This document shows, piece after piece, positions 1 through 6,673 of a stretch of DNA of 15,811 bases. Position 1 is the first letter of the stretch, and each line of letters begins with the position of its first letter. Position numbers and translations under genes: made by a program. The notes beneath the pieces are model-generated. The model saw only the letters and a list, made by a program, of their open reading frames with translations. It made no database searches and had not been told where the DNA came from. The DNA is from an uncultured Bacteroidota bacterium (lineage in GTDB: Bacteria; Bacteroidota; Bacteroidia; UKL13-3), in NCBI GenBank assembly GCA_903898215.1, contig CAIUEQ010000272.1:1-15811 (forward strand), read 5' to 3'.

Positions 1-125
1 TAAAACAAGATGCTAAAGATGGAACCAATGTGATGCCTTGTATTATTGATGCTGTAGAGCAATATGCAACACTTGGCGAAATTGCTGATGTTTTCAGAAA
101 TGAGTTTGGCGAATATAGAGCATAG
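1..125 (+). CDS. Acyl-CoA mutase (methylmalonyl-CoA mutase type) large subunit, C-terminal end only
   Basis: An open frame enters from the left edge (first full codon at 3) and stops at TAG 123-125, giving about 40 residues. The peptide contains NVMPCIIDAVEQYATLGEIA followed by DVFRNEFGEY. This matches the end of the catalytic (TIM-barrel) chain of the methylmalonyl-CoA/isobutyryl-CoA mutase family, where NLMP, YAT-GE and DV-R--FG-Y are conserved. These enzymes use adenosylcobalamin to rearrange the acyl-CoA carbon skeleton; the B12-binding domain is either a separate chain or lies elsewhere. The substrate cannot be told from this fragment. The acyl-CoA carboxylase beta subunit about 1.3 kb downstream on the same strand fits a propionyl-CoA or branched-chain acyl-CoA context, but the two are separated by opposite-strand genes and are not one operon. 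Family call fairly sure; exact substrate open. Confidence 0.72.
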   Translation, partial: KQDAKDGTNVMPCIIDAVEQYATLGEIADVFRNEFGEYRA

Positions 126-136
126 TAAAAATTTTG

Positions 137-175
137 AATTCGGAATTTCGAATTGGAGATTTTTTAATTTTTTTT
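137..175 (+). terminator. Weak stem-loop plus T-tract after the mutase gene
   Basis: A six-base stem, AATTCG (137-142) with CGAATT (149-154) and a six-base loop, is followed by a T-rich run (159-175). It lies 11 bases after the mutase stop and just before the stop codon of the convergent channel gene, so it is well placed to end mutase transcription. The stem is AT-rich, so this is only a moderate candidate. Confidence 0.4.
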
Positions 176-1136
176 ATCTCAAAATTGCAGTAGCAATGAA
201 AATTGTGTTGAGAATAAAATACGACAATAATAAAATTATCGCACCTCTTCTATCAATCAAATTTGCCTTTTCTAGTTTTCCTTCTTTCAATAATTTTAGT
301 GCGTAAACCGAAAGGGAAATGGTTGCAAAAATTGAAACAAAAGTAAATGCATGTAACGAATCAACTAACGTAAAAGTGGAAGATTCAGGCAATAATGAAT
401 CGATGATATATTTGTTACCGACAGCCGCAAATAACGCACCAACGCTAAGTCCAAAGCGTGAGTCAATATTATCAGCATGAATAAATATGCTCACATAAGT
501 AATAAAAAATGCTACATACATTCCGAGGAAAAGTTTAAAAAATAATCCCCAGGCATTTCTGTCCAGATCAATGGAAACATCAAAAGAACCGTATTCAGAA
601 TGTGGTGAGGTTAACTCAGGATCACCGAATGCTGTCTCGTATGGTTTCATATCTGAATAAACTTTTATATTGGTAATTTCCCATCCACTAACTGTAAGTG
701 CAGGGTCGAAATGTTTTCCAACGGTATCGGCAACAAAAATTAAATTATGTGAATCGAATTGTGAGTTTTCAATATGTATTTGCAATTGTTGGTTATCGAA
801 TGGATAATCGCGCACACCCCAAGATTCTTTCATCACACATTTCATTTTCATTAAAGTATTTACTTCACCATCTGAAGTGTCGACATTGCAATTTGAAATC
901 TCGATGGATTTTGCATTAGTAACTTCAATGTTTTTTGCAAAGTTGAATTGAGGATTTTTGTATTTTAACCACAACCAAAATCTTACGGTATATTCCTTTT
1001 CTCTGAAATCAATATCGTGGATGCTGATAATGTATATTCCGGTTTTTACGGTATCTGGAGAATGATTTTCCTGAGCAAATATTTTTGCAGAAAATAAAGT
1101 TACGACTGAAATAAACAGAAAAATATTTTTTTTCAT
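174..1136 (-). CDS. Prokaryotic pentameric ligand-gated ion channel (Cys-loop receptor) homologue
   Basis: The protein has 320 residues. A signal peptide (1-21, ending KIFAQ) leads into a beta-rich extracellular domain (about 28-190). That domain holds the family's hallmark YPFDNQ at 111-116 after a tryptophan (106), and the strand VRFWLWLKY (51-59) that resembles the ligand-binding-domain strand of GLIC-like channels. Four hydrophobic segments follow at about 195-219, 226-248, 258-283 and 297-319, the M1-M4 order of the family. As in other bacterial members, the second cysteine that would close a Cys-loop is missing: only C100 lies before YPFD. A homopentameric inner-membrane channel with a periplasmic sensor domain is expected; ligand and ion are unknown. 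M2 is unusually glycine/alanine-rich (GLSVGALFAAVG), so actual conduction is not assured. The start is set by the signal peptide. The ATG lies six bases after the U-tract of the SRP RNA on the same strand, leaving no room for a promoter of its own. Confidence 0.78.
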   Translation of the reverse strand: MKKNIFLFISVVTLFSAKIFAQENHSPDTVKTGIYIISIHDIDFREKEYTVRFWLWLKYKNPQFNFAKNIEVTNAKSIEISNCNVDTSDGEVNTLMKMKCVMKESWGVRDYPFDNQQLQIHIENSQFDSHNLIFVADTVGKHFDPALTVSGWEITNIKVYSDMKPYETAFGDPELTSPHSEYGSFDVSIDLDRNAWGLFFKLFLGMYVAFFITYVSIFIHADNIDSRFGLSVGALFAAVGNKYIIDSLLPESSTFTLVDSLHAFTFVSIFATISLSVYALKLLKEGKLEKANLIDRRGAIILLLSYFILNTIFIATAILR

Positions 1137-1141
1137 AACGC

Positions 1142-1246
1142 AAAAAAAAGGGCAAGCCTACATATCGCACCGCTACAACCAAACACCCTTGCTTCATTCC
1201 TGACCTGGGGGATTAAATGGGAGCTGGTCGTATAAGACTTACCCGG
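1142..1246 (-). ncRNA. ffs: Signal recognition particle RNA (4.5S-type, small bacterial SRP RNA)
   Basis: Read on the minus strand, this stretch contains CAGGTCAGGAATGAAGCAAG (about 1208-1189). This matches the conserved SRP domain IV: CAGGUC, a GGAA tetraloop closed by A-U, then GAAGCA. E. coli has CAGGUC-CGGAAG-GAAGCAG in the same place. The ends pair as a long helix: GGGTAAGTCT (1244-1235) with AGGCTTGCCC (1159-1150), ten pairs with two G-U wobbles. The 3' arm runs straight into eight U residues (1149-1142), so the terminal helix doubles as the terminator. The RNA is about 95-97 nt plus the U-tract. It binds Ffh and targets signal-bearing nascent chains to the membrane. A good promoter lies at 1250-1280. 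Confidence 0.9.
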
Positions 1247-1249
1247 GTG

Positions 1250-1280
1250 CGAAAGTACATTTTTATTCATAACTGACAAA
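1250..1280 (-). promoter_or_regulatory. Bacteroidota-type promoter of the SRP RNA gene
   Basis: On the minus strand, TTTG (1280-1277) is followed after exactly 19 bases by TACTTTCG (1257-1250). This fits the Bacteroidota consensus TTTG-N19-TAnnTTTG with one mismatch. The expected start, a few bases downstream at about 1244-1247, coincides with the 5' end of the SRP RNA terminal helix, which supports both calls. Confidence 0.7.
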
Positions 1281-1307
1281 CCTCATTTAAAATTGATTTA
1301 CGAATGA

Positions 1308-1315
1308 TAGATTTG
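1308..1315 (+). promoter_or_regulatory. Probable -7 element of the acyl-CoA carboxylase gene
   Basis: TAGATTTG is a perfect match to TAnnTTTG. No clear TTTG sits 19 bases upstream; only TTTA at 1286-1289 is close. The expected start near 1320 would give a leader of about 75-80 bases. That leader carries degenerate GCTTTTAG-like repeats in both orientations (1324-1353 and 1376-1391) that could fold. Confidence 0.45.
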
Positions 1316-1397
1316 CAGAATTAAGCTGTTGGCTTTTGGCTCTTAGCCTTTAGCAAAATTTGCCGGAATCCAGAAGCTAAAAACTAAAAGCAAAAAA

Positions 1398-2990
1398 ATG
1401 CAAGAACTCATCAAAGAAATGAATCAGCACCTCTCAAAAATTTATAAAGGCGGAGGCGAAAAATCAGCAGCAAAACAAAAAGAAAAAGGAAAGATGCTTG
1501 CTCGCGAGCGTGTGGAATATTTGTTTGATAAAGATTCGCCACGAATTGAAATCGGTGCGTTTGCAGGATTCGAGATGTTTGAAGAACACGGTGGTTGTGT
1601 TGCAGGTGGAGTTGTTGTAATGATTGGTTACGTTAGCGGAAAGCAATGTATTGTTGTGGCAAATGATGCTACAGTAAAAGCAGGAGCGTGGTTTCCTATT
1701 ACCGGAAAGAAAAATTTACGTGCTCAGGAAATTGCCATTGAAAATAAATTACCAATAATATATTTAGTGGATAGTGCCGGAGTTTATTTGCCATTGCAAG
1801 ATGAAATTTTTCCGGATAAAGAAAATTTTGGAAGAATATTTCGCAACAATGCTGTGATGAGTGCTATGGGCATTATTCAAATTTCTGCAGTGATGGGAAG
1901 CTGTGTTGCCGGTGGTGCTTATTTACCAATTATGAGCGATGAAGCAATGATCGTTGATAAAACAGGTTCGATATTTTTAGCCGGAAGTTACTTGGTGAAA
2001 GCTGCAATTGGTGAAGATGTTGATAATGAAACTTTAGGTGGAGCAACAACTCATTGTGAAATTTCGGGTGTAACAGATTATAAATTTCCAAATGATGCTG
2101 CATGTTTAGATCGCATCAGAAATATCATGGATAAAGTTGGTTCATTCGAAAAAGCAGGTTTCGATAGAAAAGAATCGAAGCCTCCTAAAAAAGATATGAG
2201 CACCATTCATGAAATCATAAAAGTTCCTTCAAAACCTTTTGATGTTTTAGAAATTATTGAACGATTAGTTGATGAGGGTGAATTTGACCAGTACAAAGAA
2301 TTGTATGGAAAAACAATTTTGTGTGGCTACGCTCGCATCGATGGTTGGGCTGTTGGAATTGTTGCCAACAACCGACTTGTAGTAAAATCTAAAAAAGGGG
2401 AGATGCAAATTGGTGGTGTGATTTATTCTGACTCTGCCGAAAAAGCTGCACATTTTATCATGAACTGTAATCAGAAAAAAATACCACTTTTGTTTTTGCA
2501 AGATGTAACCGGATTTATGGTTGGAAGTCGAAGTGAGCAAGGAGGAATTATTAAGGATGGTGCCAAAATGGTAAACGCTCAGGCAAATTCTGTGGTTCCA
2601 AAATTTACTGTAGTAACAGGAAATTCTTATGGTGCTGGAAATTATGCGATGTGCGGAAAAGCTTATGATCCAAGATTAATTGTTGCATGGCCAACTGCAA
2701 ATATTGCCGTGATGGGTGGAGCTCAGGCAGCAAAAGTTTTATTGCAAATTGAAGAGGCAAGTTTAAAAGCAAAAGGCGAAGTGATCACTCCTGAAAAGGA
2801 AGCTGAATTGTTAAAACATATTACCGATAAATATACCCACCAAACAAAACCATATTATGCAGCAGCACGTTTGTGGATTGATGCAATCATTGATCCAACT
2901 GAAACTCGCAAATGGGTAAGCATGGGAATTGAAGCAGCCAACAATGCTCCTATCACAAAAGAATTTAAATTGGGAATAATCAGAACATAA
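1398..2990 (+). CDS. Acyl-CoA carboxylase beta (carboxyltransferase) subunit, methylcrotonyl-CoA carboxylase-like
   Basis: The protein has 530 residues, the full length for the family. It transfers a carboxyl group from biotin (carried on a separate alpha subunit not in this window) to an acyl-CoA. The N-terminal half (about 30-260) holds LVDSAGVYLPLQDEIFPD (123-140), FGRIFRNNAVMSAMGI (144-159) and the oxyanion-loop motif MGSCVAGGAYLPIMSDE (166-182). The C-terminal half (about 275-525) holds the second crotonase-fold motif GNSYGAGNYAMCGKAYDPR (408-426) and WPTANIAVMGGAQAA (431-445). The LP-Q-E-FPD, GAGNY-MCG-AY and MGG-QAA signatures are closer to methylcrotonyl-CoA carboxylase beta than to propionyl-CoA carboxylase beta as I know them, so leucine/branched-chain breakdown is the better guess. 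Substrate assignment is inference. The ATG follows an A-rich leader without Shine-Dalgarno, normal for this phylum. Confidence 0.88.
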   Translation: MQELIKEMNQHLSKIYKGGGEKSAAKQKEKGKMLARERVEYLFDKDSPRIEIGAFAGFEMFEEHGGCVAGGVVVMIGYVSGKQCIVVANDATVKAGAWFPITGKKNLRAQEIAIENKLPIIYLVDSAGVYLPLQDEIFPDKENFGRIFRNNAVMSAMGIIQISAVMGSCVAGGAYLPIMSDEAMIVDKTGSIFLAGSYLVKAAIGEDVDNETLGGATTHCEISGVTDYKFPNDAACLDRIRNIMDKVGSFEKAGFDRKESKPPKKDMSTIHEIIKVPSKPFDVLEIIERLVDEGEFDQYKELYGKTILCGYARIDGWAVGIVANNRLVVKSKKGEMQIGGVIYSDSAEKAAHFIMNCNQKKIPLLFLQDVTGFMVGSRSEQGGIIKDGAKMVNAQANSVVPKFTVVTGNSYGAGNYAMCGKAYDPRLIVAWPTANIAVMGGAQAAKVLLQIEEASLKAKGEVITPEKEAELLKHITDKYTHQTKPYYAAARLWIDAIIDPTETRKWVSMGIEAANNAPITKEFKLGIIRT

Positions 2991-3000
2991 TCCACAACAG

Positions 3001-3233
3001 CACCCCTCCTTGAAGGGGCATATGTGTGGTCGGAACATAAGTTATAGCAAACTTTTGACCTTGTGTTTTGACCACAAAGTTCACCAAGATTTCACAAAGA
3101 GCACAATCCCAATATCTATCGGGATGGTCTTTGTGGTATAGGTCATGCGTTGACCTTTGTGCCCTTCGTGGTTATCTTTTTATTTACCAAGCATGGTTGT
3201 CTTGCTTACATATATGCTCTTGAAGGAGGGGGA
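3001..3233. repeat. Nested imperfect palindrome, possible MITE-like or dispersed intergenic repeat
   Basis: Three levels of inverted repeat share one centre. The outer arms are 3003-3023 and 3212-3231, both reading CCCCTCCTT-AAG-GCATAT in opposite senses with a gap and two mismatches. The middle arms are ACCACAAAG-TTCACC-AAG with CACAAAG (3071-3099) and its partner in 3126-3173 (GGTCTTTGTGG, then CTTTGTGCCCTTCGTGGT). The inner hairpin is TCCCAATA/TATCGGGA (3107-3124). The right middle arm is interrupted by GGTCATGCGTTGACC, a small hairpin of its own. No coding frame of note, no transposase and no clear target duplication are visible. I recall ACCACGAAGGGCACAAAGG-like sequences as scattered intergenic repeats in Bacteroidota, but could not check this. 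Confidence 0.6.
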
Positions 3234-3236
3234 AAT

Positions 3237-3452
3237 CATGCAAAGTATGATGGGTGGTGACATGGAAACGGTTATATATTTTGAAACTCTAAAACACATA
3301 ATCATATAGTGATACTCGTCCTTATTTTGGAAGAACTTTTTCGTGACAGAAATATTTTTAAGAATTTAGATTTCAGTCTGACGCGTAATGCATCAGACAG
3401 CATTTTTTATTTCCAAAATTAAAATTACATTGCTGATGAAATAATTTTTTGT
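3237..3452. other. Intergenic stretch with one stem-loop and T-run, no gene
   Basis: No credible gene is visible here. The one structured item is GTCTGA (3376-3381) pairing with TCAGAC (3393-3398), followed after four bases by six Ts (3403-3408). It could be a weak terminator about 400 bases after the carboxylase gene, or a leader structure of the following Lgt-like gene. I found no convincing TAnnTTTG element in front of the downstream gene. Confidence 0.35.
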
Positions 3453-5333
3453 TTGCTTACTCTCAGTATAAATATTGAAATACTTAACGGAGGTTTTTAC
3501 TACAATCTCTCGTACCTTTTATCAGCACTGATAATTATTGGCTACTCAATGTTTTGGGGAGTATCAAAAAAGATTCCTCTCATTCCTTGGACATTATCTG
3601 TTGTAACTATACTGATTTTCTTTATTGCCGGAACGCGTTTGTTTTCGATGAACAAGGAAGACTGGCAATTCTTTTTTAACAGTGGAATTATTCATTTATC
3701 TAACGGACGAACTGTGCTTGGAGGAATTGTTTTAGCCATTCCTGCAGCAATATTTTGCAAACATTATTTCAAACTCACTTTCGATTTTTCAAAACCATTT
3801 GCTTTCGTTATTCCCATTGTTGTTGTGGTAATGCGTGTTGGATGTTTGTTAGTTGGATGTTGTTATGGAACGCAATGTGATTTACCTTGGGCAATAAGTT
3901 ATGGACAAAATTCTCCTGCTTTTATCAGTCAGATAAATAAAGGATTGATTTCGTTAAACGCCTCACATTCCTTGCCGGTTCATCCTTCACAGGTTTACGA
4001 TATTATTTTTTATGTGATGATATTTTTTCTTGTCATCAAATTCAGGAATTCATTTAAAGCAAATCACAGTTTATTTTTTTTAGTGATCGTTTCAAGATTT
4101 ATTGAAAGATTTTTTATTGAATTTGTTCGTGAAGGAGAGAGCAATAATATTTTTGGAATAGAATTTTACGGACTAAAAATTGTTCAATTGATATTATTGG
4201 TTCTGATTTCGATTTTTATTTTTATCATTTATTACCGAGAGAAAAATTTTGTTCAATCAGAAAATTCTTTCCAAATAAAAATGATTCAAAGTAACAGAAT
4301 TATTTTTTATACGATTCTGATCTCAGCTCTTTTGATAGTTGTAAAATCTTGGTTGATGAGTCTTGAACTGATGGTAATTGATTTGTTGGTGTTGATGGTA
4401 ATTGTTTCAGTTCTTATTTACGAAATCAAACAAATACGATCGATGAGATTTCGATTTGCTCCAATTAGTTTGGTTTTGATCAGCATTGTTTTGATGAGCC
4501 AAACTGTAGATATCAGATCAATAAAAAATATTCCTCACGATAGTTTGATGCCAAAATTAAAAGATGTTTTTGAAATCGGTGCGGGCTATTCTGAAAGTAA
4601 TTATCATATGCAATTGGAGCAAAAAGGATGTAATGGGAATGTTGTTGGTTACGATGACCACACACAACTTAGTGCAATACAATCAGGAGCTTTGTTGTAC
4701 AAACATTATGTTGGAGAAAAGAACAATTCATTCACCTTTGGTTTAAATTACGACCATCTTAAAATAACAGATTATTTCAATTATTCTACCCCACATGCTA
4801 CTTATAGCTCAGCGGTGTCGGAGGCCAATATTACTGATATTAAACCTAATATTAATTTTGATACCAGAAGATTTGGAATCGGAGTTGGTATTCATGTAAC
4901 GCAGAATAATATCATGTCGAATAATTATGTAAATTTAGCTTACAGTGCACCATCAATTTATTTGCGTTACGGTAATCCAAGATTTTTCTATTGTGCATTT
5001 TTTATTAGTAACAGGATGGAATTTTCTTTACCAATATTTTATATGTCGCCACCAAATATTTCAAGTATTTCACCTTCATCAATAGTTGAGAAATATTTTG
5101 GTTTGGATAACCTTACTCCTGAAATTGGAAGTCAGTTTAATACTGATAATTTTATTTTGAGAATGGGCATTGCAAAAGATGGATTGTATTTCGCTCCGAC
5201 ATTATATCTTTATGAAAATCGTTTTGCTATTAGTCCGTTTTACCATTTCGGTAACATACATGAAATTGTTGGAGGAAATCATGTAGGGATTAAGTTAGCT
5301 TACCGAATTCCTGTTAACGCAAGAAGATATTAG
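3453..5333 (+). CDS. Lgt-like membrane protein fused to a C-terminal beta-rich (outer-membrane-barrel-like) domain
   Basis: The protein has 626 residues. Residues 1-265 look like prolipoprotein diacylglyceryl transferase: seven or so membrane segments, RVGCLLVGCCYG at 128-139, LPWAISY at 144-150, VHPSQVYD at 176-183 and SRFIERFFIEFVRE at 214-227. It belongs to the 'GCCYG' variant. Relative to E. coli Lgt, R143 is kept (R128), N146 and E151 become cysteines (C131, C136), and the His-Gly-Gly motif reads LGG (89-91). Lipid transfer is therefore uncertain. Segments 284-298, 305-325 and 335-350 follow, then about 260 residues of alternating aromatic/polar strands (GAGYSESNYH, FTFGLNYDHL, FGIGVGIHV, final strand VGIKLAYRI) typical of outer-membrane barrels. 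The last hydrophobic segment, preceded by MRFRFAP at 331-337, reads like a signal peptide. The only start before it in frame is TTG 3453; ATT 3429 is possible, and the first ATG is at residue 33, inside the first membrane segment. First gene of an envelope cluster. Confidence 0.68.
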   Translation: MLTLSINIEILNGGFYYNLSYLLSALIIIGYSMFWGVSKKIPLIPWTLSVVTILIFFIAGTRLFSMNKEDWQFFFNSGIIHLSNGRTVLGGIVLAIPAAIFCKHYFKLTFDFSKPFAFVIPIVVVVMRVGCLLVGCCYGTQCDLPWAISYGQNSPAFISQINKGLISLNASHSLPVHPSQVYDIIFYVMIFFLVIKFRNSFKANHSLFFLVIVSRFIERFFIEFVREGESNNIFGIEFYGLKIVQLILLVLISIFIFIIYYREKNFVQSENSFQIKMIQSNRIIFYTILISALLIVVKSWLMSLELMVIDLLVLMVIVSVLIYEIKQIRSMRFRFAPISLVLISIVLMSQTVDIRSIKNIPHDSLMPKLKDVFEIGAGYSESNYHMQLEQKGCNGNVVGYDDHTQLSAIQSGALLYKHYVGEKNNSFTFGLNYDHLKITDYFNYSTPHATYSSAVSEANITDIKPNINFDTRRFGIGVGIHVTQNNIMSNNYVNLAYSAPSIYLRYGNPRFFYCAFFISNRMEFSLPIFYMSPPNISSISPSSIVEKYFGLDNLTPEIGSQFNTDNFILRMGIAKDGLYFAPTLYLYENRFAISPFYHFGNIHEIVGGNHVGIKLAYRIPVNARRY

Positions 5334-5417
5334 TTTTAAATTACTTCCCAAAATTCGTTACTCTATAAAAATAGTCATTAGGTGATTGTTTTATTGATGA
5401 ATGATTATCTTCGATTA

Positions 5418-5909
5418 ATGAATATCAATTTTATTCTCAGGCTAATCTTTATTGCTTCAGTTCTGCAAGCAATGTTAGTATTGCAGTCGTGTGGTAGTGG
5501 ATGTGATGGTGGCTTCGGAGAAACAAAATATTCGGTCAGTTATTATATTCAAATTGATAGTGGAAGTAACGACAGTATCAAACAAATTAGCTATGCTGGT
5601 GGAGGTAAAGTGTTTTATCCCAACAGTAAAACTGCACAGTTTTATTTTACTCCTTCCAAGAAATTTACCATCATGTATATCACAACTTTCAAACATATTG
5701 ACACTTTGGTTTTTGATAATAAGCTTACTTTTAATTATACCCTTTCTGATTGTTATGGCGAAAGACTCACCTTAACAACTCAGGATGGATGGTTGGTTAA
5801 ACATACTTTTGATTCTGTATATTTTAAATCCTACGATCATAATAATTCTCAGAATTATTATTCGAATTCATATGATGTTACAAAAATTTTAAATGTTCGA
5901 CTAAAATGA
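5418..5909 (+). CDS. Small secreted lipoprotein, DUF6452-like
   Basis: The protein has 163 residues from ATG 5418. The frame is open further up to ATG 5397 and GTG 5382, but 5418 gives a clean lipoprotein signal: a hydrophobic stretch at 5-21 and lipobox VLQSC with C25 as the likely lipidated cysteine; Q at -2 is atypical. The mature part is Gly/Ser-rich at first (GSGCDGG), then mostly beta strands. A late segment, DTLVFDNKLTFNYTLSDCYG, resembles my memory of DUF6452 lipoproteins of Bacteroidota (strand, Tyr, then Ser--Cys-Gly/Tyr). Its stop overlaps the next start as ATGA, so the two are co-translated. In Bacteroidota, DUF6452 proteins tend to sit next to DUF6048 barrel proteins, which fits the next gene. 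Function unknown; the family name is a memory-based inference. Confidence 0.6.
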   Translation: MNINFILRLIFIASVLQAMLVLQSCGSGCDGGFGETKYSVSYYIQIDSGSNDSIKQISYAGGGKVFYPNSKTAQFYFTPSKKFTIMYITTFKHIDTLVFDNKLTFNYTLSDCYGERLTLTTQDGWLVKHTFDSVYFKSYDHNNSQNYYSNSYDVTKILNVRLK

Positions 5910-6598
5910 GGGCGCTCATCATTTCAATATTTTGTTTCAGTTTTAGCACTGGTTTGGTTGCTCAAAAATTGAATAATTATATTGGTCTTTCTGTTGTCAT
6001 TTTTGGTGATGCTTATTACAAGATCATTCCGGTTGAATTGAATATCGCACATATCGATCAAAATTCATTTTTATCTTTTAAAATTAAAGCAGGATATAGT
6101 TCATACTCTAATTTTGGTTCCGGAGATTATTACGTTTCTACTTATAAAATTTACTCTGGTTCTGATGTTAAATATGATTATTCGGCTCAAGGATTTTATA
6201 TAAAATTAGGTTACCCAATTATCAAACATAAACGCAAGTCGTTTGAATATAATATGGTTTTTTATGATGATGTTTCTTTTACCAATCATAATTTAACGAT
6301 TACAGTAAACGATCCAGTTTATGGTAAATCAACAGCTTACGGTAATTCAAAAAGTGTCTTATCTTTTGTTTCTGGGTTGGAAATTGAAAATGCTTTTATT
6401 GTTTATCCATCGCCAAGTTTTGGAATATTTTCAACAATAGCTTTCGGATATAAAATTGCGCCAAAGCCTTTTGATGATGATGTTCCAGGGATAAACTTAG
6501 TAACAAATTATAACGCAGGTACACCTTTTCATGCTAACGGTTCTCCTTTATTTAGTTCAATTTGTTTAGGTATTGTTTATCGATTTGGAATAGAATAA
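5906..6598 (+). CDS. Outer-membrane beta-barrel protein, DUF6048-like
   Basis: The protein has 230 residues. The signal peptide (1-20, MRALIISI to GLVAQ) is followed throughout by amphipathic beta strands rich in Tyr, Phe and Gly (FLSFKIKAGYSSYSNFG, GFYIKLGYPI, STIAFGYKI), ending in LGIVYRFGIE, a barrel-type final strand with aromatic residues near the C-terminus. Landmarks such as YDYSAQGFYIKLGY, NDPVYG and DDVPGIN match my memory of DUF6048 (GfYirlG, DPYWG, vPGyg). It probably sits in the outer membrane; no transported substrate can be named. The start codon overlaps the stop of the lipoprotein gene by four bases (ATGA), so the pair is very likely translated together and may form a complex. 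A strong terminator follows 20 bases after the stop. Confidence 0.68.
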   Translation: MRALIISIFCFSFSTGLVAQKLNNYIGLSVVIFGDAYYKIIPVELNIAHIDQNSFLSFKIKAGYSSYSNFGSGDYYVSTYKIYSGSDVKYDYSAQGFYIKLGYPIIKHKRKSFEYNMVFYDDVSFTNHNLTITVNDPVYGKSTAYGNSKSVLSFVSGLEIENAFIVYPSPSFGIFSTIAFGYKIAPKPFDDDVPGINLVTNYNAGTPFHANGSPLFSSICLGIVYRFGIE

Positions 6599-6618
6599 TA
6601 GTGAATGAATTTTGGCAT

Positions 6619-6655
6619 AAAAAAATCCTGCATGAAATTCATACAGGATTTTTTT
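6619..6655. terminator. Strong bidirectional intrinsic terminator
   Basis: A perfect 12-base stem, AAAAAAATCCTG (6619-6630) with CAGGATTTTTTT (6644-6655), is extended after one mismatch by ATG/CAT. It has A and T runs on both sides and lies between two convergent genes, so it can end transcription of the envelope cluster (+) and of the peroxiredoxin gene (-). Confidence 0.9.
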
Positions 6656-6673
6656 GATTGTGTTTATTTTCGA

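Noticed and set aside
64..306. An 80-residue plus-strand frame at the left end
   Set aside because: It begins inside the mutase tail in another frame and runs antisense through the channel gene.
1009..1197. A 62-residue minus-strand frame overlapping the SRP RNA
   Set aside because: Its first half is the conserved SRP RNA sequence and the rest is the channel gene in another frame; no protein-like composition.
3031..3040. CGGAACATAA as a target duplication of CAGAACATAA (2981-2990)
   Set aside because: The second copy lies inside the palindrome rather than at its far edge, and the first is the end of the carboxylase gene; probably chance.
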